Positions 11,542 through 22,545 of a DNA stretch of 64,000 bases are shown one piece after another. The position numbers and the translations under genes are program-made. Where the stretch lies: positions 420,741,198 to 420,805,197 of the forward strand of contig CM060990.1 in assembly GCA_030765065.1 (NCBI GenBank), read 5' to 3'. Within the stretch, counting starts at the first letter, position 1, and every line of letters begins with the position of its first letter. The notes under the pieces were generated by a model, which was given only the letters and a program-made list of their open reading frames with translations, ran no database searches and was not told where the DNA came from. The stretch comes from Deroplatys truncata (lineage: Eukaryota; Arthropoda; Insecta; Mantodea; Mantidae).

Positions 11542-12779
11542 AATAACTTAACCGTGAAACGCAGCCAACCATGACAATCATGACGAATCCATTCCTAAGA
11601 CATTCTATGCTAGCCTGTTCTTCAAACTCGGACAATCGTGCGAGCCTAACTCTACCTGTTCCCAGACTATCCTAGCGTTATGTATTCTGCCCAGTAATTA
11701 TCTAGCCTAATATGATACCATTTCTTATAATCTGTCCAACAATCCAGTCCTTAGCTAGCACTGAATATCCTAACCTATCCTAAGATAGTATAAGCAGGAT
11801 TCACGTCCAGTCTGCTATTAGCTAGCCTAGCTCGATGACGTGCATGTTAACGTGTATCAATCTTAGTCAGCAGCCCCCATCATCTATTCAAGCGATCATA
11901 ACTTAAAGCTATAAACTAGCCCGTCCTCTAATTATCTGTGACCCCTATCATAACCTCAACCAGTCTAACCTAAAGTGGCTTTACACAATGTACGCTATCT
12001 TGCCTTTACCGCTCCTAGCCTAATCTAGGTGAGGTCTCTTATATGCTGAATGAAGAGCCTGTCCTAGCTTCATCGGATCCATGCATCACTTAAATGTTCT
12101 CGTAAATCGAGAACTTTGAACACTTTAAAAGGAATTCGATACCGTTTGCAAGCATATTCGTCATGCTCGCAGTCATTTTTCCCGCTTTATAAGTATTCTA
12201 AGATGTTGTAAGGACATTGAAACCATTTATACACTGATAAAAGATTTTGTGCTACTCGCAACATTTCGGTATGTTTTACAGTGTTAGTGTATTTCTTCGT
12301 AATGAATGCGTGCCCTTCTACACACAAAAAAGAACCAGCATCAGCGAAACAATGAACACCCCCTCTCATCACCACCATCATTTCCAAAAGCCTTCCCGAC
12401 AATATAACCATCCTCATCGCCTCCTATCACCACCATCACAAATACTCCTTCACACTTACAAATACATTAACTTATACGACCATGACCATCGCCTGCCTCC
12501 ATCAGCACCGTAACTCTACACATTCGCCACCGCCACCACATAACTCCATTAATACCTTAGCTCCCTAATCCCGCAATTCCCGTCATCTTCACCGCTACAT
12601 TAATCAATACAATCATCTAAAAGACAGAGTCTCTCATATATGAAGCTATATTATAACAGAGCCCCCCATGCATATAGGTAAGAGCGTCTCTCTCTGTTGG
12701 TGTTTGGTATGTTCCTGTGTGTGTATATTGCCTGTACATGTATTCGAGTGTGCTCGAAGGTCTTTGCTCATTCCTGATG

Positions 12780-13015
12780 TTTGGAAGTATATGTGTGTGT
12801 ATGTATATCTCTGAGTCTGCTTGTTTGTGATTTGTGTGTGTGAGTATCTCTGAGTCTGCTTGTTTGTGAGTATTTATCTGCGTGAATGAGTCGGTATGCA
12901 TGTGCATGTTCGGATATATTCGTAAGTCTTCGTACCTGTCCGTGTGTTTGGGGAGGTGTTCGGCTGTGTGTATGTCTGTATGTGTGTGGATATGTCTGTA
13001 TGTATGTATGTACAT
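12780..13015. repeat. GTGT/TATG microsatellite tract, right arm
   Basis: Mirror of the left-arm CATA/CA tract, but with fewer pure TATG units than the left arm has CATA units. Open frames here are repeat products. Confidence 0.8.
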
Positions 13016-14264
13016 CAAGAAAGAGAGAAAGAACGAAGATAAAACTCGATCTGGATCTCGTATACCTGAGAACCCCCTCCAATATATCCACATAATGCTG
13101 TAGGATTATTATTATCCCACGCGAGTATAACAGTTGTTTAGCAGTTAAACATTTATGTTTTACCATTCCGAGATACAAACCATAGGGACACTTGCCTAGT
13201 TATTCGGAACATTCCAATTAGTGCTGTAAAATTTAATGCACTTGTCAAGCATGTCTAAGTGCCATAGCACAGAAGTGTTTTAAACATCAAAGTTTGACCA
13301 TGTCTGGAGTTGAAGTCGAGACCGTTGATATACCTCCCAGTAAGTAGATAATAATACCAGCGCAGGCGCTGAACTGGTATTTCTTCTTCACTGGCGTCTT
13401 GTCTGGAAATAATCATTTTAGGTATGTAAACTTGATGAATGAAGAAAAGGATAATTTTCATATATTCTATACTTCATTTTCTAGCATATTACCGATTTTC
13501 AATTTTTTCAGTATTTTTACATTTTAGGTTAAGTTTTAAGTATGCTAAGCTTTTTGTGCGGTGTAAGGGTATTTTTTATATAATGTGCAAGCTGTTTTCT
13601 AGCAGGTTACAGAGTTTCAACAAAAAAAATAGTGTTTAGTTAATTTGCATTAATTAGCGTGTTAATGAAGCATTTTCAAAAAATAATTGCTTTAAAACTA
13701 TAAATTTTGCTAATAGAAGACCTGTCTTAAGGTTGCTAGAGTTAAAATAAGTTGCAGTTGAAAGTAAATAAAGTCCCCCAATTACCTGCTATTAATTGTG
13801 CTTGCATTCTCATTTTATCCTACTTTTGTATTTTCTTCTGATATTGGTATTCTGTATTATTTTAATTTCTGTGGAGATGTAATATGATTTTAACGCCTAT
13901 ATTCATTTTAAATCTTGCTTTAACATCCTAAGTACTGAATATTTGTTTCAAGCTTTAGTTCAGTATGAAATCGAACGCTGGATCATCCTTACGTAATATA
14001 TTTTTTATGTACTCTTGTTGAAATAGTGCAGGAAATGATCAATCCACAATTGCGTTTGAATCTACATTAGAAGGAAGGTATCATTTAGATATTTCTTTCT
14101 ACAAAAGCAAACACGTGTTCCGGAAATGTCTTAAGTTATTCTGTAAAAGATGGTCTGCCTTTTGGTGTACTGTTAATTAAATAATGAAGGCATTGTTCAA
14201 TTACTCTTTATTGTATGAATCCTACACCTCGTGGGAAAAAAGATACAAGACATCTTTCCCGTTG

Positions 14265-14385
14265 TTATGACTAAGTATTTTAAATTTCTCTACTATGTAG
14301 AGTAAGTAAGGGAAGTATTGTATTCCACCCAAAAATTCGATAACGAGATTTCACCGGATATTTATGTTTTGAGGCCCCCTGTTTT
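14265..14385 (-). repeat. Hairpin-end fragment of the dispersed repeat family, right arm
   Basis: Mirror of 2395-2515. The opposite end of the family, GTAGAGAAAATCATGTGAG, is found at about 14623-14641. This suggests a shortened copy of about 380 bases was trapped in the arm before or when the palindrome formed. Confidence 0.7.
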
Positions 14386-14925
14386 ATTGAGAACTATTTT
14401 CTAGATATTGCTTGTTATTCCTTTAACTTCCCCAATAATTATATTCTTTCTCGAATTCGTTATTCATTTTTATGTCCTAGACATGTAAAGAGAATGGAAT
14501 GCGTCACATGGCAACCCGCTCTTAAACGATTTGACTAATGCTTAAAGCCTACCGTATTCCTCTTGCAGCTAGTAGAAGCAAAGCAGAATAAGCATTTGTA
14601 AAAAAAAGTTTGTACAAGAGTAGAGAAAATCATGTGAGTGTAACATATGAGAATTTTTTAAATGCGATTCGTTTTTATTTCACTGTACATACAGCTTGTA
14701 ACACTGTAATTAGCTATCTCTATAAAGAAACTTTTTTCATTATAATTTAATGTGTGTTTGTCTCTCATGCAGTTTTAATGAAAAATCAATAGCGGATTGG
14801 ATACTGTTGGTATCTATAGTTCTGTAGCCTTCTGACATCTCGCGTGGATAAAAGCGAACCTTTAGCAGTAGGGGACGAGTCTGACAATGGCTAGCATCGT
14901 TGTATGAGAGGGGAAGCCACCCTCG

Positions 14926-15132
14926 TTGATTGAATCTCCAGACATAGGTGCCAGATCATTATTCCCTTGTGATGTGGTCTGTAACGGAGATAAGACTCTA
15001 GTGTGTTTTATTTTTTCAATGCTTGTGATTTCTCGCCGTAATAAAGCATGTTATCGACCCGTACAAGCAACAAGTCCCGGTAGGATGGTGAAAATTAAAC
15101 CTTTCGATTTTTTAAACATTTACAGTTGTTAG
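14926..15132 (+). other. 68-codon open frame in the right arm, coding status doubtful
   Basis: Mirror of 1643-1849 with one residue changed. It opens with a non-ATG codon and has no recognisable domain. Confidence 0.2.
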
Positions 15133-15499
15133 GAGCGTTCGCCACAAAAATTGAAACTTGTATTTTTATGTGATGTATATGATTAGAATTAACGCTGTGT
15201 ACTTTATAGTGGGTGAATCATGTCTCATAGCTGACTGGAAATGCAGACATTATTTTGATTACCTCCTCCCACCCAAAGCCGAGGAGGAGGGACGAGCCTT
15301 TAAATGTTTCTTCAAGTAAATGTCACCACGTGGACATGTAAGCGACCCTCGCAATTACCAACTCCAGCAATAACCATAAATTTTGATGTTCAAATCTCAT
15401 GGTGTTTAGGTCGGGTCTTGCTCTAAAGCCCTCCACGTGGCCTGGAGTGACAAACTGTCAACTCGCCAGTATCCATAAATTTGATGGTGAACTCTCATG

Positions 15500-15750
15500 C
15501 ACTTTAGGTCGGGTCTTGCACGAAATACCAATTAAAACCAATTGAACCAATTAAATAACCATTAATTGATCCAGAACGTACATGCTACTTGGGTCGGCTT
15601 TGCCTGAAAGACCAATTGAACCAATTAAATAGCCATTAATTGATCCAGAACGTACCCGCTACTTGGGTCGGCTTTACACGAAAGACCAATTAAACCCAAT
15701 TAAAATCAATTAAGCCAATTAAAAAGCCATTAATTGATCCAGAAGGTACC
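15500..15750. repeat. Subterminal tandem repeats of the palindrome, right end
   Basis: Inverted counterpart of 1015-1265: units with TAATTGATCCAGAA cores near 15570, 15640 and 15730, separated by ACTTGGGTCGGCTTT. Confidence 0.75.
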
Positions 15751-15763
15751 ATTACCCCCTACT

Positions 15764-15769
15764 CTTGAT
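15764..15769. repeat. Right 6-bp target-site duplication of the giant palindrome
   Basis: CTTGAT directly follows the terminal ACT of the element and matches 997-1002. Confidence 0.88.
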
Positions 15770-16215
15770 GTCCATGTACAAAGGTTAACACGATTCTCAA
15801 AATCGTTAACATGCAACTCTTGATGGAGAGACATGTGATACAGATGGAACCTATGTCGATGGAGAATGCGCAGTACACATGCCTGTCTTATGCCACTTCC
15901 ACGTGCGATTGTGCGGGAACTAATTTGCGGATCTACTGCAACGGCAGCCAAAACATAAATTTCTGCCTCTTCTCCAGTCACTTGTTTGTTTCTGTTACGT
16001 TTTCTAAGTGTTACAGCACCACTTTCACGTAATTGGTTTAAGAGGTTGAAAAATAATTGCCGAGGTGGTTGACGTCTATTGGGATACGTTTCCGCATACA
16101 CCGTACAGGAACGAACTGCATTCTTCCTACACTCTCCATACACCATGAGCATGTCGGCTTTTTCTGCATTAGTAAACCCAATCTTCCACTTACGACTTAC
16201 TGCTTGAACTGTCAC
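15764..16215 (-). pseudogene. Transposase N-terminal half (DUF4817 helix-turn-helix part)
   Basis: The minus strand encodes the DNA-binding front of the transposase. FTNAEKADMLMVYGECR and YPNRRQPPRQLFFNLL are hallmarks of the DUF4817 helix-turn-helix domain common in insect transposons. They are followed by SSRTIARGSGI (second HTH), VLRILHRHRFHLYHMSLHQEL and the linker to the catalytic domain. The frame begins with GTG at 16215 after an in-frame stop; the first ATG is at 16152, inside the family-conserved region, so the original start may be lost. At 15769-15764 the sequence enters the target duplication, and beyond that it reads into the palindrome. The codon phase on this side matches that of the catalytic half at 998, so the two were one gene. 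Confidence 0.87.
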
Positions 16216-16321
16216 AAACTAACTGACCAGAAAGTCGCAATGCAATCAATGAACAGAGAACACAATTGAAATAAAACATAACAACATCGTACCTAGCAAC
16301 TAAGCAGGTTGAATGGGACAA

Positions 16322-16613
16322 ACAATTGTCGGGGTGGAACTTTTCAAAATACGACTTCTCGTAAACCACTTGCACCAGAATCCTGCAACAAAGACCATTG
16401 ACATTCTAATTTACTCTACCTTTATTCTGTTGATGTAACTAGGCGTTGTTCCATTTAAAAAATTGTATGTTTGCTCAAAAAATACACTTTCTCAGTATTA
16501 TTAAAATCTGTTTATAGACTAAATGTACGAGCCTCTGACTACCAATCAATGCTGTGAAAACTGCACATCAATAGCACTTTCCATTTCCGAAATATTTGCG
16601 GTGAAAGTTTTTG
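16322..16613. repeat. Right long terminal inverted repeat of the DUF4817-type transposon
   Basis: Inverted match to 1-290. It extends about 20 bases beyond what is visible at the left because the window cuts the left end. The likely terminal motif is GGTGATTCACCC at 16613-16624. Confidence 0.83.
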
Positions 16614-16639
16614 GTGATTCACCCGGTATATATATGAAT

Positions 16640-17114
16640 GAACGCCATCCTGCAAAAAGTTACTGAAAGGAAGTTCAGAATTTGGAACCAATATTAGCCG
16701 TTCCTGAGCAGATTTCTTCCATCTTCACTTCAGGTGAACTGAAATGCTTCTCTAACACCGGTGTTCCATTGAAAGAAATATCAACATATGCAGCAATGAT
16801 ACATACATGGAGAAAATTTGTCATCTATTACTGCCTAATCCTTCTGGCAGAAACATTCTGCTAAGGTGCCTACACTAAGTATTCTGGCAATGAAGGCAAT
16901 TATGGTTCCTCCACCATCTGCTTCAGTTGAGAGCAGCTTTTCTAAGCTCAACTGGATTTTAAATTCAAAACGGTCGTGTCTGACAGAAGAAAATATTGAA
17001 TCTGACCTAAAATATGCAATTAATCAGCATGAAGAGATTGGTACAGAGACAGAGTTACACAGACGACTAGATTTTCATTCTTTAGCTATAATTTCTTATT
17101 GTAGTGTGTTCTAG
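16640..17114 (+). pseudogene. hAT transposase C-terminal dimerisation region, remnant
   Basis: The frame 16866-17114 encodes PTLSILAMKAIMVPPPSASV followed by ESSFSKLNWI and LTEENIESDLKYAIN. This is the hAT C-terminal dimerisation motif (small residues, then ESxFSK, then LTxENI). Upstream, 16640-16864 has related-looking sequence in other frames broken by stops, for example SFWQKHSAKV running directly into the motif. Only the last 80 or so residues are readable. The catalytic core and N-terminal BED finger are missing. It lies just outside the right end of the DUF4817-type transposon, so that transposon may have inserted in or beside a hAT relic. Confidence 0.75.
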
Positions 17115-18400
17115 TATTACTTAATATTTTTTTAAGACAATCTTGTTTTACTGTGACAAAAAATTCATTTAAGATACCCAACTTTATTTGTATGAAAGAA
17201 ATACGTTATAACAAAGTAAAGCATAATGATCAGAAAGACAAAGTGTAATTATAAAAATAAAGCATAATGTGGGTTGCTCTACTGATGTGAAACGTTTGTG
17301 TGTTGTGTTACTGATAAGGGTACTTGGGAGTTAATTTACTTTGTGAAATCAGCAGTTTTATTCAGATGTCTTATAAATTGGTTCCCTATAGAATACTGAG
17401 GATATAGGGATTACTATATTGTTGTTCCTGGCTTTCCTGTAGTAGAATGCGCGTGTTTTCAATCAGTGGCACTGATTCCATTTTCTACTTGCCACAATTA
17501 CAATTACAATAATTTATTAAAAACTTTTGTTTTCATGTACAAACACAATCGTTGTTGCTTACTGATAAATATCTATTAACAGCAACGTTACAGTTATACT
17601 ACTAGTTCGGCAAATATATGATGAATGCTATGGTCTGTTTTGGTAAACCCTCTGAGTATCATAGTTGTGTGTGATCTTGGTTATCTACCTTCATCATGTT
17701 GAACTGTGTGCTATGTTAGTCAAGTTGAATGTTTGTGTCCTAGCTCAGTTCTGTGGTGTATTTTGATACTGTAATGCAGAATACAGAATGCTGTGACTCC
17801 TAAATGCTGAATTCCAATTACTCTTGCGGAGTGAGCTGTCTTTATATCCTAAGATTGTTTTCAGGAGCTTTCCTCCATAGTAGTGCCGAAGTAAACAAAA
17901 CTTTTCATGAAAAGCTTTTTATTGGATTTCTGCTGCATAAGTGTGATTTATTCGTATTGTGATGTAGAATCACAAAGATTTTAGACTACCTAAGTAGTAG
18001 ACTTGTAAAGGATTTCTAACTGAGAATTAATATGCTCGAGGCACTCCTTAAGGAAACATTAGCGGCATACAAGCAAAGTAGTAGCAGCAGTAGTAGTAAT
18101 AGTAGTAGAATAAGATGAAGTCTGCACTTAAAATAATCAGCGTTACCTTAATCTGTCCTGTGTCTGGGTCGGCAGTAGTGCTGGGGCAGTGTATCTGCTG
18201 ACTGCTCTCCATCTGCTGCCTCCTGGAAACATTAAACACGTTTCACAATGCATGCAGAACACATGTAGACAGAGCCTCTTCTCATATTTCCGCTCCCACG
18301 CTTTTGGGCATTACGTCACGGCCGCCATTTACTTACATAGTTCTCTTTTATCTTAATAATTTGAAGAATGAACAAACACGTGGCATTAGAAGTGAGATTT
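17115..18400. other. Intergenic, no feature recognised
   Basis: AT-rich sequence with a short AGT trinucleotide run at 18078-18108. No coding frame or repeat recognised. Confidence 0.5.
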
Positions 18401-18407
18401 GAAAAAA

Positions 18408-19335
18408 ACTTGTGTGATACACTCATGACTTTCTCTACCTACTATCGTTTATTTTTACATAGCTTTTACAAACTATTGTTGTAAAAGCTTAATTTTCTAT
18501 CTGCTTAATGTTGATCGAAATAATGTTTGCATAAATAGTTTAATTACACATTTCGTTGTAGGCACATACACGAGGGATACAGGAAATCAAAAGACAGTCA
18601 AATGTTAAAAAGCGGTTCGCTATATGCTGGCGTGAAATTACATACTCATTCCATGACATCGCGAGAAACAACTGAAGCGCAACAGCACTCAAAAGTAAAT
18701 AATTAGTTTGAAAATGTAAAACATTAGTTTGAAAAATTCAGAGTAATAACAAATGGTATCTCAGAAATGGCTAATGCCACAAAAAGGTTATTTGAAATGA
18801 ATTGTGTACTTTAAAGATATCTTCATTTTTAGTATACATTTGTCTACCTTTTGTGGTTTATCACTTACCTACACAGCATTATATGAAATTCCTTCCGAAT
18901 GACGGAATGAAGGAATTTCACAGGCTCTTCCCAGGAAATTCAACACATACTTACACTTTATTTCATATATAAATATCTTAAATACCTGTATGACAATCTA
19001 ATCAAAATGGTTACAGCCATTTTTGAAAAAGTAAAAAAATAGGCACTTTTTTCCCATGTAAAGAATAGTATGGGGTGAGGGGACTGCCTTGAAAGTTTGT
19101 GTCTCTCATCTTTGAAGGATACGGAACTTAATACTAAGTTTGGTAAGTATCCGACTTTTCGTTTTTTAGTTATACTGTTCACATACACGGACCATTTTCT
19201 AAAAATCCTTTGTTTGAATTCAGGGGGTTCAAAACATACATTACCGGTGAAATTTCGACATCGAATTTTTCGATGAAATACAATACTTCCTCTACCTACT
19301 GGATATGTGGTAGAGAAAGTAAAAATATGTCCTTC
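18408..19335 (+). repeat. Near full-length copy of the hairpin-ended dispersed repeat
   Basis: The copy begins near GATACACTCATGACTTTCTC and ends with a hairpin, CTTCCTCTACC ... GGTAGAGAAAG (about 19287-19322). In between are family blocks such as AATCAAAATGGTTACAGCC, CATGTAAAGAATAGTATGGG and the 19220-19320 segment that matches one unit of the 121-bp array. There is no coding capacity. The class is unknown; a hairpin end is reminiscent of Helitron-like elements but no diagnostic end was confirmed. Confidence 0.65.
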
Positions 19336-20295
19336 TATTTATCACCACAAACTTGCAGTTCTTTAACAACAGAGAATGAGTAGCCGCGTCCAAAGAATAT
19401 ATAAAAATAACTTGAAGATCATCTCTATAACTTGCAGATATTGAAATGTTTACATTATATTAAAGCGACTTTGTTAATGCATAAAACTTGTTTACATTTA
19501 TAGAACTGCATACAGTTACCATTTTAGTGGTATACACAGAGGGAGCAATGTTTTCTTTGCTTCTACTGATTCCCTGTTGATTCAGGCAGAAGCAGTAGAG
19601 ACATATCTACTGAAAACAGTAATGCCATGACACTTATGAACGTTTGTGAAAATATTTTTTCTTCAAACAGCACGTTGAAAAGAAAACGAAAAGGCTCTTC
19701 TACTATAGATGATTAAGACAGTACTCAAAATAAAAATATATTACTCTTTCAAGCAATCTAACGTGATATTGAACATTTTTCGCAAATGCAATCAGGTGTC
19801 GAACGCACTCATGCTGATTGCTTGGATAGGGCTTGTTTTCGAGTTTCTCCTTACGTTGAAATGAATCACACAAACACGCGTCCCACGCTAGTCTATGCAT
19901 GGACTTCACGAAAATTAACAGGGCTTACAGAAAAACTATCATACCAAAGATACATAAATATGAGATGTATTTTCATAACCTAAAATGGTGAACGCTGGTG
20001 CACTAGTCTATTTGATTTTTAATTAAGTGATGGTGAAATTATGGACATCTTTTCTTTTTCCTTTCTGACAAGAACTATTGCAATTCAATCAAAATGCTTC
20101 ATTATATCACCTAAAACCAATATAGCAACCTTACCAAGCAAATAAATATAGAAATACGGCAAGACAGCAATAGTTATCTAAATACAAATTTAGGAAACTT
20201 AACGTAGAATTTGTAAAAATCTTCAAAAACGGTATGGGTAGAAATTCTTCTAAGCTCTCCAATCCATTATCTCAAGAAATACAGCAGATCCGGTG
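19336..20295. other. Intergenic, no feature recognised
   Basis: AT-rich. Short open frames at 19703-19983 lack any recognisable domain. Confidence 0.5.
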
Positions 20296-20299
20296 GAAA

Positions 20300-20640
20300 T
20301 ATCAAGACTGTCATTCTCAACCACGGGCATGGGTTTAAGTCCCGTTATGGACTAATCACCTGGATTTTCTCTCACCCTGAAGATAACTTTCAACGCCAGG
20401 GACTTAGGGATCATCTCCGCAATTAAATAGTATTCCATGCATTGTACAGTGGGCTTCAAATGTTTTCCGATGGGCCAAGGGGTGTAGAGGAAGAGGGGGA
20501 AGAAATTTCTTCTCGACTAGTCATGCCTGGCTATAGCCAACAGCAAGTGCCGGATCGTCTCAAAGGCAACATTTACTTCCTTGTATGCTGGTATAATTCA
20601 ACGACCTGACTCTAAGAGGAAACAAGGCGAAACCAAATAC
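20300..20640 (+). repeat. Probable SINE-like element
   Basis: GGGTTTAAGTCCC near 20329 resembles a tRNA-type B box, and the next 300 bases are more GC-rich than the flanks. I did not find a clear A box or a target duplication, so the call is tentative. Confidence 0.4.
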
Positions 20641-21565
20641 TTTTCTCTTTACTAGAACTATTCAAGCAAATAAATTAACATTTTCTTTGCATAATATGTT
20701 GTTTAAAAATCAAATATTGCACTCTTATGCGGGTGCTACACAAGCTTAGGATTCAGTAATTTTCTTGAGAAACAAGGTTCGCATAATGTAAATCTTGTTT
20801 TTAACGTTTGTTGCTAGAAACAAATAATAATAGTAATAATAAGAAGAAGAATAGTTTCATAATTATCACCTATAGAACGTTCTACGCGTACTCGAAGTAG
20901 ATGGTATTTATTACCTTGAATATAAGCAAGTTTTGCTTTTTAATTGTCACAGATATTGATCACAACGTTTAGCGCTAAGTGTGTAGTTCCGTACAGTTTG
21001 CAAATTCAGTTCTGATGATATTCAAGTAATGTTTTAAAAATATGGAAGCAAAAGTAATATTAATGTCAAACTGTTGAAGCAGTTTGGGAATAATTAAGTA
21101 CATTAAATTTTTTTCAAAATGGGATATATTTTGTGTTTGTTACAGAAAAACGAATAAAGATTGTTTTCTTTGAAACATAATTCCCCTTACACACACAATC
21201 ACAAGAGAAAGAAAGAAAATCCGTGCCAGTCGTATAGTGGACGTAGAGTAAAAACACTATGTAGATATTGTATGCAAAAGGAGAAAATTTTAATAGACAC
21301 GAGGAAACAACATTTAGCGCAAAATATGCAGTTTCTATATAGCTGTTTTATTCGGTTAGGATAACATATAAGCTAACTTTTCAAAATAGTGACCCCAAGT
21401 GTTAATGCAGATACATTGATGTGCTTTTGTTGCAATTGTTTCACTTGAAAGCACTCTAAATTGCTTTCAAGTTACAAATCTGAAGATGGCCCTCCCAAAA
21501 AAAGACTTTCTATTACGATTCAAGTTCTGAATTCTTAAAATGCTTCTCTTGTCTGGTCTAGAATG
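20641..21565. other. Intergenic, no feature recognised
   Basis: AT-rich with a short AAT/AAG run near 20822-20850. A 67-codon frame at 21161-21364 has no recognisable domain. Confidence 0.5.
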
Positions 21566-21569
21566 GAAT

Positions 21570-22131
21570 GGAATGTGTAACGGAGGGGACTCGATCCCGA
21601 TTCAGTGAATGAAGATATTGTGTTTGTGCCCCTCGAGGGGGCGCTCCCGGAAGGGAGGGGCGAGGTGAGAGACACCGAGCAGTCGGAACCAGGAGTGACG
21701 GCACAGCAATGACAGGGTTCCTAAAATTTCCAGATTGAGACGCCCTGACAGTAGGGCAGGCAAACCAGGAACTCCACCTCAAACAGAGGGTCCAACGCCC
21801 CCCCCCCCAAGAAGCGGTCCTTATAATCTGGCAAACAGCCGAAGACCGAGAGACGGATAAGGTTCCACAGAGCGCGTCCGTTTTCTCTGCCACGCCGCAC
21901 CGGAATACCATCGCCGACACTTCCAACCCTGAAACAGACCTAACGGGTTAAGGATGAATGAAATGAGGAATGGAACGATATTCGGAGGCTGAGAGAAATC
22001 ATATCAGCATTCGCCTGACGACCCGGGAAAACTCTCGAAAAAAAACCCGTGGGTCATATTGGGCGGTAGCCGGGAAACAAACTAAGGATCTCTCGAATGC
22101 GAGTCGCACGATTTACCGCGGCACCACCTGG
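21570..22131 (-). mobile_element. Long tRNA-derived SINE, copy 1
   Basis: Read on the minus strand, the element starts with a tRNA-like head at 22131: GGTGCCGCGGTAAATCGTGC, then CTCGCATTCGAGAG, then a weak B box (TTTGTTTCCCGG). Next come GGTTTTTTTTCGAGAG and TTTTCCCGGGTCGTCAGG and about 400 bases of GC-rich body. The body matches copy 2 at 23577-24126. The head suggests RNA polymerase III transcription. The GC-rich composition contrasts with the AT-rich surroundings. A run of ten C sits at 21800-21809. Confidence 0.65.
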
Positions 22132-22265
22132 ACGTAAACTGGAAGATCCGTAGTTCAAATCTTGGCTATGACATTGAATTTTTCAATCTGATTCTCTTTC
22201 CAACCTTGTCCAACACACGGCTTAAGTGAAAGAGTCTGCTTGTTAATTGAGATGAAACTGCAATT
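22132..22265 (+). repeat. tRNA-derived SINE fragment (family of 40150 and 41765)
   Basis: The segment GACATTGAATTTTTCAATCT followed by CCAACCTTGTCCAACACACG matches the body of the SINE copies at 40150-40262 (minus), 40420-40480 and 41765-41880. Its tRNA head is interrupted by the long SINE to its left. Confidence 0.6.
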
Positions 22266-22545
22266 ACAAACTTCGTTGTAAGTATAAGAAGAATGCAGTA
22301 GCTCAAACGATAGTCAGGTTTTTATGTGGTGTCTTTGAAACTCCACGCTCTTTGCATTGCCACGAGAATTATGGTTAGGAAGAATTATATTTAAATATAG
22401 ATTAAATTATTATTTTAAATTGAAGAAACTAACGCGTTGCATTCACTTAACTTTCTCTTTTCTCACCATTCTACAAATTCGTTTTTCTAAATCTCATTTC
22501 TTTGTCTACTTCTTATAATTCAGATAAACTTGCAAATCACATTTA

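Larger units (their letters stand above)
1003..15763. mobile_element. Giant palindromic transposable element (14.8 kb, AG...CT ends, 6-bp duplication)
   Basis: The left arm (1003 to about 8190) reads as the reverse complement of the right arm (about 8567-15763) with small indels. In stretches compared by eye the arms differ by roughly 2%. The ends are AGTAGGGGGTAATGGTACC and its complement, flanked by CTTGAT on both sides. The insertion splits a transposase gene whose frame is in phase on both sides of the duplication, so the boundaries are independently confirmed. The arms contain subterminal repeats, a truncated hairpin-family copy, microsatellites, a 22-bp tandem array and one BED-finger reading frame each. 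No integrase, DNA polymerase, ATPase or complete transposase is visible, so it is probably non-autonomous. The six-base duplication and AG start suggest a Polinton/Maverick relative; a hAT group with a short duplication is an alternative suggested by the BED finger. Confidence 0.88.
1..16625 (-). mobile_element. DUF4817-type (IS630/Tc1/mariner-like) DNA transposon, split by a giant insertion
   Basis: The flanks of the 1003-15763 insertion together form a DNA transposon of about 1.9 kb. Bases 1-290 are a close inverted match to about 16322-16613, giving unusually long terminal inverted repeats. Between them lies a minus-strand transposase, with its N-terminal half at 15764-16215 and its C-terminal half at about 376-998. 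The left tip falls about 20 bases before the window starts. The right tip lies near the TATA-rich run at 16617-16633, which suits the TA target of this superfamily, but the exact boundary is not resolved. The transposase is broken by a frameshift as well as by the insertion, so the element is dead. Confidence 0.8.

Noticed and set aside
1003-15763. hAT assignment with an 8-bp target duplication starting at TAGGGG
   Set aside because: The eight bases outside TAGGGG and CCCCTA differ (CTTGATAG against CTCTTGAT). Only the 6-bp CTTGAT with AG...CT ends matches exactly.
1003-15763. Assembly artefact from an inverted duplicate
   Set aside because: Small differences between arms, a distinct central spacer, a target duplication and in-phase flanks all fit a real insertion, although read support was not available.
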